A DNA stretch of 64,000 nt, taken from NCBI GenBank assembly GCA_021292165.1, contig CM037879.1, forward strand, positions 268,703,160 to 268,767,159, written 5' to 3'. The first letter of the stretch is position 1; every line of letters starts with the position of its first letter. The position numbers and the translations under genes were made by a program. The notes under the pieces are model-generated. The model was not told where the DNA came from. It did no database searches and worked only from the letters and a program-made list of their open reading frames with translations. The DNA is from Shinisaurus crocodilurus. Taxonomy: Eukaryota > Chordata > Lepidosauria > Squamata > Shinisauridae. Shown here in pieces: positions 53,769 through 63,880 of this stretch.

Positions 53769-53861
53769 CTTTGGTTATGATCACAGGTTAGCACATTAGA
53801 GCGTTTTTCCAACATGTATACAGATTTATTCCAGGAATCATATTCCAGAATTTTATTTTTA

Positions 53862-53890
53862 AACACACACACACACACACACACACACAC
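53862..53890. repeat. (AC)n microsatellite
   Basis: About fourteen AC units. Confidence 0.95.
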
Positions 53891-53899
53891 GTACGTTAA

Positions 53900-54110
53900 A
53901 ATCCTGAGGGTTCCATTTGTTTATATACTGAGGGCCTTCTCAGTGGTGGCCCCGCATCTCTGGAATCAACTTCTGCTATGGGTTCATCAGGCCCCTTCTT
54001 TGCACATCTCCAGGAAAGTTCTGAAGACTGACCTGTTTTCACTGGCCTTCATGTAAGTCTGGGCTGTTGGTTATTATTGGTAAGATTCCAGGGTGATGAA
54101 CAAATATAAA
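53900..54110 (+). pseudogene. L2-type LINE 3' end
   Basis: The frame LRAFSVVAPHLWNQLLLWVH then ISRKVLKTDLFSLAFM is the L2 C-terminal pattern. A short 3' UTR follows (GGGTGATGAACAAATATAAA). Confidence 0.8.
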
Positions 54111-54121
54111 TAATATTTTAT

Positions 54122-54249
54122 GCCTTCCTCAACCTGGGGCCCTTCAAATTTGTTGGATTAAAACTGCCATCATCTCTAGCCAACATGATCAATGGATGAT
54201 AGGAGTTGTAGTCCAACACTTCCACAGGGCACCAGTTGGGGAAGGCTGC
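54122..54249. mobile_element. Palindromic TTGTAGTCCAACA-type MITE
   Basis: GCCTTCCTCAACCTGGGGCC faces GGCACCAGTTGGGGAAGGC. The inner AATTTGTTGGATTAAAACTG faces GTTGTAGTCCAACACTT. Confidence 0.75.
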
Positions 54250-54449
54250 CATAAAACATTAAAATGCACATAAAACCATAACATTAACCATACTATGAAG
54301 CAGCAGCTAAGAACATACAGTTGGCTAAGGCACTTTTCTACCAGTCATGATGGCCCTCAAGAAGAATATAAATTGGGTGTATAAAATCACCAGGATTCTT
54401 TTCACATACCATAAATATGGTTGGTTTGTTTTTAATTTCAGGGAATTAA

Positions 54450-55270
54450 TTTAGCTTGGCCAGAGGGATAGCTTGGGCACAGGTGTACAGGACAGGTGCT
54501 AGTAACCTCAAGACCAGATTGCTGCAGCCTGTTCTATGTGGGGCTGCCCTTCAGGTTGGACCGGAAGCTGGAGTTAGTGCAGAACGCAGCAGCTCGGCTG
54601 TTGTCAGGAGCTGCCCCTTTTCAGCATGTAGCTCCTTTGCTGAGGGAATTGCACTGGCTGCCCATCTGCTGCTACTAGGCCAGTTTTAAAGCTTTGTTAC
54701 TGGTATATAAAGCCCTACATGACTTCGGCCCTGGATATTTGAGAGAGCGCCTTCTTTCTTATCAGCCTACCTCATTGCTGTGTGGACATCAGATGAGGTG
54801 CTCTTTCTGTTTCCACATGGATCTGTTGTCCATTTGGAGCAGGGCTCTCCAACCTTGGGTCCCCGGATGTTGCTGGACTACAGCTCCCAGAATCCCTTGC
54901 CATTAGCCATGCTGGCTGGGTATCCTGGGAGCTGTAGGCCAGCAACATCTGGGGACCCAAGGCTGGAGAGCCCTGATTTGGGGTCCACTCAGAGTAGAGC
55001 CTTCAGGAACTGCCTCCCTCTCTGTGGAACTCCTTGTCTGTCACTATCAGGCATGCACCAATGTTATTTTGTTTTTGGTGCCTGCTGAAGGCATTTTTTA
55101 AAAAAATTATTTAAACAAGCCTCCCCTGATTCACTAGCCATGGTTTTGTTAACATAATCAGGTTTTAAATATTTTAATTCGGTATTTTGATTGTTTTTTT
55201 TCTTTCTTTTATTGTTCACTGCTCTGTTAGAGATAGAGAAGTATATAAATCCTGTAAATAAATAAGGGTG
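54450..55270 (+). pseudogene. L2-type LINE C-terminal half, split by a MITE
   Basis: Frame at 54496 onward: LVTSRPDCCSLFYVGLPFRL, then LELVQNAAARLLSGAAPFQH and PLLRELHWLPICC, a stop, then LLLVYKALHDFGPGYLRERL. These are hallmark L2-type RT C-terminal segments (CNSLYxGLP, QNAAARLL, LHWLPV, YKALHGxxPxYL). At 54840 the 136-bp MITE intervenes. The LINE resumes at 54976 with AGTAGAGCCTTCAGGAAC (RAFRN-type motif), then a 3' UTR ending AATAAATAA near 55264. Stops and the insertion make it non-functional. Confidence 0.9.
54840..54975. mobile_element. 136-bp palindromic hAT-type MITE, copy B
   Basis: Same length and orientation as 36235-36370, differing at about three positions. Flanks ATTTGGAG and ATTTGGGG match at seven of eight positions. 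Confidence 0.95.
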
Positions 55271-55327
55271 TGTGATCCTGTTATGATTATTGGAAGCCCC
55301 GGAATTCGGAGGCTCACACACATACAG

Positions 55328-55490
55328 GCCTGTGGCTCACGCTGGCTTAGCTTGTCTGAGCGTGGAAAGCTAAGCAGGGTCAGGCCTGGTTATTACTTGG
55401 ATGGGAGACCCCTCCTCTAGTTTCCTGCATTGAGCAGGGGGTTGGACTCGATAGCTTTGCAGGCTCCTTCCAACTCTATGATCTATGAAA
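55328..55490 (+). mobile_element. 5S rRNA-derived SINE, copy 5 (plus orientation, near full length)
   Basis: Head: GCCTGTGGCTCACGCTGGCT, then GTGGAAAGCTAAGCAGGGTC, AGGCCTGGTTATTACTTGGA and TGGGAGACC. The latter three align to vertebrate 5S rRNA at about nt 45-97, covering the internal promoter. Tail: GGGGGTTGGACTCGATAGC, then CTCCTTCCAACTCTATGATC, the CR1-type terminus with ATGATCTATGA repeats. Confidence 0.95.
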
Positions 55491-55900
55491 TCCTATGCAG
55501 GGCAGGAAGAGCGGCTGAGGTGACCCTTGCCTCCCTGTCTTCCTGCCCTGCATTTTCGCTAGATGGGCTTTTTTGGCCCACGTAGCAAAAGCATTTTGGA
55601 GGGGAAGGGAAGGGAAGGAGGGAGGCCGGAGAGGCCCTAGGATAGCTTGTATCCTGGCCTCTCCAGTCTTCTCCCCTCCTCACCCACCGAAATGCCCCCT
55701 TTTAGCCCTCACCAAGGCTCACGTTCCTGACCTTGGAGAGGCAGCCGGAGCAGTTCTTTCCACACCTGCTGCGAGGGGAAAGGGAGTCAGAGCTCCAATT
55801 CCCAGCTTCGAGGTCAGCACACTGCCTCCAGCCTCAGAGCTGGGAATCCGAAATATCCTATATGGCCCCCTCGGATGCTGTGTAGGGGCCATAGGATTGC
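55489..55900. mobile_element. Element with AATCCTATGCAG / CCATAGGATTGC termini
   Basis: Inverse ends match those of 8492-9097. GC-rich interior with AG/CT runs. A 112-codon ORF has no motif. Confidence 0.5.
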
Positions 55901-56864
55901 TTCCCCAATAAAATAAAATTAGCTAAAATCGTATTTCTGGATAATGTTGGAAGCTCCTAACCATTCCGCTCTCCACTGAAGGCCTCGTGAAAGTCTCAGT
56001 TTATGTCCTGAGATTGACTAGTATATTTCATGCTTACTGAGAGACACATGTAATTATTTCCTCATAGAGCAACCAGATCACAGAATGTGATCCTTCCTGG
56101 CTATCCAGCTGACACCAATGAGACTTTGTACAAAAGAAGTTTGTCCTCTTTTCCTTCAGTTGAGCTACCATCCTACAGCGGCACAGAACTTCCCATCAAT
56201 AAAGTATCTAATAACTGTCTCTAAGAGCCAGCAGCAGCCATGTCACTTAGGTAAAAGAAGGCCAACTTAATCTCTCACTGATTGATCCAACAGAAGAACT
56301 CATCATTTTCTCCTCATGTTGCTGTCCGACAGCACACCATGGTGTATGAAGGCGTGCAATTGGCTATACTTTAGGACTCTGTCTGGGCAATATTGCGGGA
56401 GAAATGTTGTCACCTATTTTTCTTCAGCTCTCCTCTTGTCAAAATGGTAGAAGCATTGTCCCACAGAGCACTGAAGAATTATGGCAGGCTTGTTGACTAA
56501 GCCTGGCTTTCTAGAGCACCTGTCAATGGCATTTCCCTAGCTACCTCTGCATTGCCATCCCTGCACATATGCTCTCCACAAGGAAACTGAACTGATAAAT
56601 GGCTGCTGGTTCTCTGTTATGGGGGGGGGGAAGGATCCCTGCTTTGTGTCAGCGCATGAATGTTGCCGTTGTTACACACTGTGCAGGCATTTTTAACTAA
56701 AAATATATAATATAATATTAGAAGAAGGGGGGGGGGGAAAGGGCGGCGGGAGGCAAGAGGAACCTGAAACAAAAAGGTGCACTGCAGAGTGTTCCTGTTC
56801 AGTGCCCTTCTCCAGGATATCCCGACCCCGTGCCATTCCCACTCATTTCTGTGGCCACTGAGCA
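55901..56864. other. Unrecognised non-coding DNA
   Basis: No family is recognised. Confidence 0.4.
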
Positions 56865-57050
56865 CAGTGGAGGCTGGTGGCTCCAAGGTCACTGCTCTGG
56901 ATTTTACTCTGAACTTTTAAGAAGCCACCCATGGCACCAAACCTATCTTGGCGGTAGGGTTAAGCACCACGGTCAGCTCCTTAAAAGTTCGGCATGAAAT
57001 CTGGAGCGGATACACAGCCCCACTGACATTAGACCCACCACCCTCCACTG
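56865..57050. mobile_element. Palindromic CAGTGGAGGCTGG element, copy 4
   Basis: CAGTGGAGGCTGGTGGCTCC faces AGACCCACCACCCTCCACTG. Flanks ACTGAGCA and ATGGAGTA match at five of eight. Confidence 0.85.
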
Positions 57051-57481
57051 ATGGAGTATGCTCAAGTCCTCATTGGGCTGTTTTTGTAGTTCTCCTCCCC
57101 ACCCACAGGGTGTTGTTGTTGTTTTTCTAAATTGTTGCAATTTGTTTTGTTTTTTTTGTATTTCTGCAAATCTTGGCGTTCCCTGAAGCCTGCTGATGCC
57201 TCCCTTTTGTGCACGGTGGTGCCGTTTTGGCCACACATAAACAACGGCACTTGTGCCTGAGCATTGGAAATAGAGGGAATTATAGGAAATATGAGAATAT
57301 TAAGATATATAAATACCAGGGCCATCCATAACTATAGATACACATATGCACATCATTGACTATTAAAATCAAATCAAATTACTATTACACATACAATTAT
57401 TATATCTATAGTGCCATCTTTTCCTATAGTTTCCCTTTCTGGTGGATTAAAAAGACTTGTTTTGTGTTTTACTGGCAGATT

Positions 57482-57484
<3 letters not shown>
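57051..57484. other. Unrecognised non-coding DNA
   Basis: Nothing supportable is seen. Confidence 0.4.

Positions 57485-57515
<31 letters not shown>
57485..57515. repeat. (AC)n microsatellite
   Basis: About fifteen AC units. Confidence 0.95.
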
Positions 57516-57518
<3 letters not shown>

Positions 57519-58119
57519 TCTGCAGCTCTGGATCTCAGAGTTAGTTAACTTGCCTCAATTCCTCTTTTCTCTGCTCAGGGTTGCCGGCTGCCGTGGATTC
57601 AAAAGGCTGGTTTTCTGCAATACTGCACAGATCCCCCACACCCCCACACACACACACAAGCTTTTCACCCATGACTTTAAACGTAACTTTCCTTCAGTTT
57701 TTCCTTTCTGTGAATAGGGTAGCAAACAAAATGCACTTGGGCTCTGTCAGTGATGACCCCCTGGCCCCACCCCACCAGCCCCATGTGGGCACCAGCTTCC
57801 ACCGGATACACATTACGTAGTCTGCTGCAATCAAACTCCCTCGTTATGCCTGATGAAACAGACTTCCACTGGCCCCAGCACCTTGGGGCTGGGGAGAAGA
57901 TTTGCACATGGGCGAGGAGGGGAGAGTCAGGTAGCAAGACAGGTCACTGCAGTTGAGCCAATGGCTTGGCTAGGGCGGAGATACAGGGGGGGTCCTTTAA
58001 GCGCCTGTGTCCCCCCCCCCCGCCCTCGGTCTCTTTCGTTTTCCGGCTCTCCACGAGAGAGTACCTGTGAGAGAGTACCTGACTGGATCGTCTTCCCTCC
58101 TCGTGGTGGTATCATTTAT
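57516..58119. other. Unrecognised non-coding DNA
   Basis: GC-rich at 57950-58060 with a direct repeat GAGAGAGTACCTG at 58056 and 58069. An LTR origin is possible but unsupported. Confidence 0.35.
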
Positions 58120-58147
58120 GCGTGTGTGTGTGTGTGTGTGTGTGTGC
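58120..58147. repeat. (GT)n microsatellite
   Basis: About thirteen GT units. Confidence 0.95.
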
Positions 58148-59269
58148 ATGTGATGTGTGTTGGTGATTTTGTGTTCTTAGTCTCTTGGTGGGTCAGTATA
58201 CAGGGGGGCCCATAGTGTGTATGTGCCAATTTTAACACTTTTGTTATTTATATCGGGGGGGGGGGATTTGATTGCTCACCCAGCTGTTTGTATGCGTAAA
58301 ATACACGTGTAACATCAAGAGCTCTCAGACACTTTTGTCTCTGGCAAGCTGGGCCAATAAAGTTATCACTCTCTGACATGCTTTATATTTCCTGGATTGG
58401 TCTAGATCTCCTGTTGGATTAACCGCACGGATGGAAGCGGACTTCCCCACCCTTCCTTCCCACAGCAGCCCCTCCGGCCCTTGAAAACGCTACACAGAGA
58501 ATCAGGAGTCCCTGCTGAATGGGGTGAACCGTAGTGAGGGGGAGAGGGAGGGCTCCCCAAATATTGGGCGGAGGGACTACCCACGAGTGCAGCCCTTCTT
58601 CTCAAAGAATTGGCCATCCTCTCATGGAAGAAAGCCTAGGCCACCGTAATCAAAATTATTCCAAAATTCTTATAACTTTACAAAATATGTGCCTGTGTGT
58701 GAGAGAGGAGTTTAGTTGAGGGTTGAGGGTTTAGAGTGTTAGAGAAAAGGAGTTGTACCTGCTTAGAGAAATATTTACTTAAGAAAATAAACACCACAAT
58801 AACCAGCCCTGGTATGTTAAGAGTTAATCTCCCACAGACAGATTGTCCTCTCCGGTTTGTCTGATGAGAGAGGGAAATCTTGTGACAGAGAGGGAACTGA
58901 TGCCCTGGAACTAACCTATCTCAGCCACTGGGTTAGTGAATGTGAACTAACAGCCAGGTGGTAGGGAGAGAAATAAAATTTAAATAACCGGCCACGATAT
59001 CGTCACAAGAATATTTAATATAATCTTATATTTTTCAATATTTTTCAAAAGTCCTGGCCACCCAGGATAAAGTCCTTCCTGTATCCACCGTTGTTTTTTC
59101 TTTCATGTGGTTAACAGAATGACCACTAGATTATGTGTAGTTGTTATCAACTTGATACTGTAGCCCTTTCTGAGTCCACCGTTGTTTTTTTCTTTCAGAT
59201 GGTTAATCAGTAAGTAATTGCCGTGATTCTCCTTTGTTTTCACCGTCCTCTCATGGAAGGCAAATCCTG
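58148..59269. other. Unrecognised; tandem near-duplicate at 59090-59212
   Basis: ATCCACCGTTGTTTTTTCTT at about 59090 recurs as GTCCACCGTTGTTTTTTTCT at about 59177, followed in both by CA(G)ATGTGGTTAA-like sequence. CCAATAAAGTTATCACTC at 58353 could be part of an LTR. Confidence 0.4.
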
Positions 59270-59660
59270 GATCCGGCCCCCTTTTGAACTTCCTTAAATT
59301 CTTCTAACATCACTTCGAAGCTCATCTTGTTTCGCTCCTGTTTTTTTGCTTTTGACCTGTTTTCCAGCTCATCCAAACAGGAAAAGTGCACATTTCTAAC
59401 AGGAAAAGTGTGTATTTCTGTGCACATTTTTCAAAAGTGTCAATTTCCCCCCACATTGACTAAAGTGTGAAAATGCATTAAAAAAAAAAAAAGTGCATTT
59501 CAATGTGCACATGTTTGTTTGTTTTTTTAAAAATGCCTTTTTAAAAATGTAATATTACTCGAAAAAGAAAAAGAGCACCCCTGCTTGTATTCGCATTTGG
59601 GACTGTGAACAGGACACGTGTGCATGATTTTCAGACAGAAGCAAAGTTCTTGTACATCCT
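59270..59660. mobile_element. AT-rich GTGCAC-ladder MITE, decayed
   Basis: CACTTCGAAGCTCATCTTG, then AACAGGAAAAGTGCACATTT and CACATTGACTAAAGTGTGAA parallel 3860-4210. Confidence 0.6.
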
Positions 59661-60099
59661 GATTGGCTGGCTGCATTTTTATCCTACCCTTCCTCCAGAG
59701 AGCACAGAATGGCATGCATAACATAAACAGCAGTGCCATGCCAAACTCTACTCTGTCCCCCACTTTCATGAAGTTCTTCCCTCTGTGAAAGAGGCATTGT
59801 TTTTTCTGACCCTTTTGCAGGGAGGGGGGAAGAATTTCAAAGAATTTTCTAAAGGGAGTGGGGAGGGAGGAGTTCCATTTACCTTATTCCATGCATGAGG
59901 TGGCTCAAGAAACTTCTACCTGTCACAGCAAACTCTGTGAAATGATATTTATGGGATTTCTGGATTGATACTTGAATTTTAAATTCATGTCATGGATGGT
60001 GTGGTACCATATTGCACTAGAAAATATGCACGGGCAGCCAACTTGTGTGATGACTTTGCCTCAAGCGTTCACTCCTACAGGACCCTCTAGTATTCTTCT
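59661..60099. other. Unrecognised non-coding DNA
   Basis: Nothing supportable is seen. Confidence 0.4.
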
Positions 60100-60412
60100 T
60101 CTGCAGGGCCATCTTCAGGTCTGAGGAGGGCCCTGGGCAAAGTGCCCTCTGCTGGCCCTTCTCTCATGCCAGTGTCAGACTTATGTGGCAGTGCCAATGG
60201 CAGCAACATCCTAAAGGTGGTCTGGAGTGGCCATTTATTTTCCCTTTTATTTGCCCTGGAGCACTCAACATGGTGTCATTCCAGAGGATTGTGGGAAATT
60301 AAAACAGAGGGTTGTGAAGAGTCTAGGGCAGGTGTTTGCAGTGGGTCTTGCCAGGGTGCTGTGGCCTGGGCAGCTGCCACGAGGATGCCAGGTACTGCAG
60401 CCAGGCCCACTC
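60100..60412. mobile_element. Degenerate relative of the 16590 element
   Basis: GCAGGGCCATCTTCAGGTC, then CCCTGGGCAAAGTGCCC, ATTGTGGGAAATTAAAAC and GGCAGCTGCCACGAGGATGC share word order with 16590-16900. Confidence 0.45.
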
Positions 60413-60620
60413 TGCTGCCTGTTCATTGCCTAGCATCAAAGCCACATTAAGGCAGTAGGCACTACATATGAAGTGTCCAGTCTCACGCTTCGGGTTTGGC
60501 TTGTGGTCCGCTCATCGAAAAGCTTGGTTGTATCAGCTCCCCAAAGAGATGCGCCTGGGGCCCACCCTTTATTCTTTTAGGCACCAGGTGAAAACCTTTT
60601 TATTTCCCCAATATTTTAAT
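60413..60620 (+). repeat. Local duplication, copy A (208 bp)
   Basis: 60413-60530 matches 61446-61563 with one difference (C/A at about 60434), and 60531-60620 matches 61720-61809 exactly. Copy A lacks the 156 bp present between the two blocks in copy B. The second block encodes a LINE-like end (MRLGPTLYSFRHQVKTFLF). Confidence 0.93.
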
Positions 60621-61239
60621 GGCTGATGACTTTCATGTGAGAATGGGCTGCCACAGATCTAACAGCACAGATAAAACTTCCATGTCATCTTGTACCCCAG
60701 GCTTATTAATGCCAGTTCACCTATTCAGCTGCCAGCCATCAAGGCTACTATAACAAAACATAGCGAAATGATGGACACGTATGCGTTGACATGAGGATGA
60801 AGGGTTTGTGCGGAAGGGAGGCTAAGTGTCCCCTACTGCCTATTGTGCCATGCCAGCCACCTGCTTCTTCTGTTGTTGTGACTGCCAAGCTGTCACTAGA
60901 AATTATGAGGCCAATTTTTGCAGCTTACTTACCTGCCATTAAGGTGAGAACAAGAATCCTCCTAAGGCTACTAAACCTTCAAGACTGGAGCCAGATGTTC
61001 AGGCAACAACCAAATACAGCATTCTTGAGGTGAGAAGCCAATGCTTTGCTCTTTCTCGAACTACCTGGCATCCACAAGTGATAAAATGTGTCACTTTTGA
61101 ATACAGCTCTAAAGGTAATACTTCAAGCTGACCTTAAGCAAATGAGACACTTTTATGACTTGATATTTAACCCAAAGGAATATATGTATCATGAAAATAA
61201 TACATATCGCACAAAGTTTCCCTAAAGCATCATTTCAAA
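60621..61239. other. Unrecognised non-coding DNA
   Basis: Nothing supportable is seen. Confidence 0.4.
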
Positions 61240-61325
61240 TAAGAACATAAGATGAACCCTGCTAGATCAGGCCAAAGGGCTACCTAGTCCCACATCCTGT
61301 TTCCCACAGTGGCCAACCAGTTAGA
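61240..61325 (+). mobile_element. CR1/L3-type LINE fragment
   Basis: GATGAACCCTGCTAGATCAG, then GGGCTACCTAGTCCCACATC and CCCACAGTGGCCAACCAG. Confidence 0.75.
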
Positions 61326-61445
61326 GCCCGGCTCCAGATTTTGGGAGTACCTGAGGAGGCTGCCATCAGCGGGCCCAGCACCAACTCTCCCACCCCTCGA
61401 GGCTGCTGCCTCTTGGAGTCTGCAGCCACCAGCTTCCCCCTTGTG

Positions 61446-61809
61446 TGCTGCCTGTTCATTGCCTAGAATCAAAGCCACATTAAGGCAGTAGGCACTACAT
61501 ATGAAGTGTCCAGTCTCACGCTTCGGGTTTGGCTTGTGGTCCGCTCATCGAAAAGCTTGGTTGCCACTGGTATAGTGTGTGTGGTGATGATCCTGCATGT
61601 CAAGGGCTGGACAACTTCTGGGGGTCCAGGGGCCAATCCCCCCACCCCACCCCTCTGAAATTGCTGCCAGGGCAGGGCTTCCGGGAATACAATCACTTCT
61701 TTGGGGAGCTGATTTATGTTATCAGCTCCCCAAAGAGATGCGCCTGGGGCCCACCCTTTATTCTTTTAGGCACCAGGTGAAAACCTTTTTATTTCCCCAA
61801 TATTTTAAT
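61446..61809 (+). repeat. Local duplication, copy B (364 bp, with 156-bp internal segment)
   Basis: Two blocks identical or nearly identical to copy A flank 61564-61719. The join in copy A falls between AAGCTTGGTTG and TATCAGCTCC. TATCAGCTCC is preceded in copy B by an inverse word, GGGGAGCTGATTTATG. Confidence 0.93.
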
Positions 61810-61930
61810 ACCAGACACTCATGGAACTTAGCAGACACCTGTGATGCTCCCCCACCCCCCATGTTCATGAGCAAAGAGCTCTGTGACACCACCTCACTAT
61901 GTGTTCATTGATAGTGCAGGGAAAGTCTTA

Positions 61931-62363
61931 GGGATGAATAAGAAATTCATTTCATTTTTTAAATCAGGATTTACCCAGTTCGTATGTCCCAAACTGAACA
62001 TTGACTTGAATGCAATCTGTGGTAGAAGTCCGTACATTTTTGAGCTTACAGTGTGATCTGCAGACCAAAAAAAAACACTGCATTCAATAGGACATTTGGG
62101 CAAATGTGCATGAAAAAATGTGTACTTTCAAAAAATGTGCACAAACAAGCTTTAAATCAATGGGAGAAGAATGAGTATATTTCAGTGAAGAGCACAATTG
62201 ATGCATACATTTGGAAAACACACACACACAAATATACACTAATTTTCATGTGAAAAGAAAAAAAGCAAGGCTCACAATCTTATACAGACACGAGATGGAC
62301 TGAGCTTTGAGGTGGAATATGGAAAACTTCGACATGCTTGAATTTTGCTTGTATGCCCATCCC
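61931..62363. mobile_element. AT-rich GTGCAC-ladder MITE, best-preserved copy (433 bp)
   Basis: Bounded by TA at 61929-61930 and 62364-62365. It starts GGGATGAATAAGAAATTC and ends GTATGCCCATCCC. The interior includes AAATGTGCACAAACAAGC and ACATTTGGAAAACACAC. Confidence 0.88.
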
Positions 62364-62639
62364 TAGGTGTATACTGCTGAGTGTATTATACACCAATGAG
62401 AGTTCTACCCCAGGTCCGTATACTTATAATATGGCTGGATATTATTGATTTCTAAAGCTCAGTTTTCCCAGTCATTGGACGAAAAAAGCAAAATGCTTGT
62501 TGATGACTAGCAACTGCAGATCTTATATCCAAGATATATCCTAAGACATATCCTATCCTAAGGCATATATCCTAAGGCATATCCTAAGATATGCTAAAAT
62601 CAATTTGTTCAGAGAGTTGTCTCTGGATCTAAGGAAGGA

Positions 62640-62710
62640 TCCCAAACCTGATGCCCTTCAGATGTGTTGGACTACAACACCCGTCAACCAACGGCCAACA
62701 CCTGTTGTGT
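62640..62710. mobile_element. Half of a TTGGACTACAACACCC-type MITE
   Basis: CCTGATGCCCTTCAGATGTG then TTGGACTACAACACCCGTC and AACGGCCAACACC matches one arm of the 54122 family. Confidence 0.6.
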
Positions 62711-62779
62711 GACTCCATCCTGCTTTTCAGTCTGCTTCTCTGATGTGACTCCACTCTACCAGAACAACATAATGACCAG

Positions 62780-63530
62780 GGTTCGCACAACATGTTAAGC
62801 CTACTGAGGTTTAAATCTACTGAGGTTTAAAGTGTCGTGTGAGGCCTGCAGGGTGCTTTAGAAGTGAGGTGGTGCCCGGTGGCAGCTTCTAAGCCACCTT
62901 GCTATGCCATGGTTTGTGGTAGGGTTAAAGAAATACTTGTAGGTTTAGCGTGTTGCCTGAACCCGGATGACACGCTAACCTACCCGCAACCCCAAAAGGC
63001 ACAGAGTCCCCTGGCCAGAGTGGCAAACAAGGGCTGCCACTCTGGGTAAGGGGCTCTGGCCGATGACAGCTGGACAAGTGGACAAGTGGCACTTGACTGG
63101 CTGTCATCTGCTTCCCCACGCACTCCTGCCGATGTCCTGCATTGGCAGGAGCATGTGGGGAAGACACCAGGGTCCATATGTGCCCCTCCCCCCGGGCCCC
63201 ACTCACCACCACCATCCGCCACCACTGTCCACCTCATCCTCCTCGCCAGGGCTTGATCCAGCCAGGGGCAGAGCCTCTGACAGCTGGGGGAAAGTGCTGT
63301 TTGTGCACTTTCCCCCAGCTGTCATCCCCACTCGTCTCCCCTCAGTGCCCCCACAGTGCCCCCTGGGATACCGATGGGAGGACTGAGGGAAGAAGAGGGG
63401 AGAGGCGGCACCTCCAGACTCCTGCTGTGCCTGACCACTAGTCAGGCACAGCCAGGGCCTGGGGTAACTTTAAACCCACAGAGGTTTCAGAACCTTTGTG
63501 GGTTTAAAGTGACATGCAAATGCAGCCATA
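62780..63530. repeat. Cluster of consecutive hairpins (probable DNA-transposon relic)
   Basis: At least five inverse pairs follow one another. CAGAGTGGCA/TGCCACTCTG lies at about 63018-63044. GATGACAGC/GCTGTCATC lies at 63062-63110. CTCCTGCC/GGCAGGAG lies at 63123-63151. A perfect 20-bp pair is at 63278-63297 and 63305-63324. CTGTGCCTGAC/GTCAGGCACAG lies at 63425-63451, and ACTTTAAACCCACA/TGTGGGTTTAAAGT at 63467-63510. TGCCTGAACCCGGATGACAC near 62955 resembles arm words at 36900 and 46320. Confidence 0.8.
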
Positions 63531-63539
63531 GTGAGTGTG

Positions 63540-63880
63540 TGCGTGCTGAAGTCTGCTTCATGCCAAGCCAGGACAAAAGCCAAGAGGCCAAGCCAGGAAT
63601 CAGAGGCAAGGAATGCACAACGACACACAGAACCAGAAAGACCTTGTTGCTCAGGCAAAGTCCTAGTTGAAACAAGAAGCCTTTTATAGACCTTCCTGTC
63701 CAGCCTGGGTGGGTGGGGCCAGTCCGGAGCCCATTCATGCGTCACTGTCAGGAAGATGTTTGCAGCTGCAGTTCTGATAGCTCACCACCTCGGCGCAACT
63801 GCCTGCACACACATCTGGGCATTGCTGGGTCTATCCCTAGGCCAGCTCTGGACATCTTCCCATAGCTTGTAAAGGGAGAG
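63540..63880 (-). mobile_element. Possible Gypsy-like LTR fragment
   Basis: AAGCCAGGACAAAAGCCAAG, then AGCCAGGAATCAGAGGCAAG, in inverse, resembles reptile Ty3/Gypsy LTR sequence. Boundaries are unknown and the element may continue beyond the window. Confidence 0.35.

Noticed and set aside
53624..53890. Full 88-codon minus-strand ORF starting MCVCVCVCV
   Set aside because: The start is the AC microsatellite read as Cys-Val. Only the downstream part is kept as a candidate exon.
55328..55420. A 5S rRNA gene
   Set aside because: The match to 5S covers roughly the middle of the gene, then changes to a CR1-like tail, and four more dispersed copies exist. It is a SINE.
58000..58990. Retroviral LTR and leader
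   Set aside because: An AATAAA word and GT-rich sequence are present, but no paired LTR ends, primer-binding site or coding motif could be identified.
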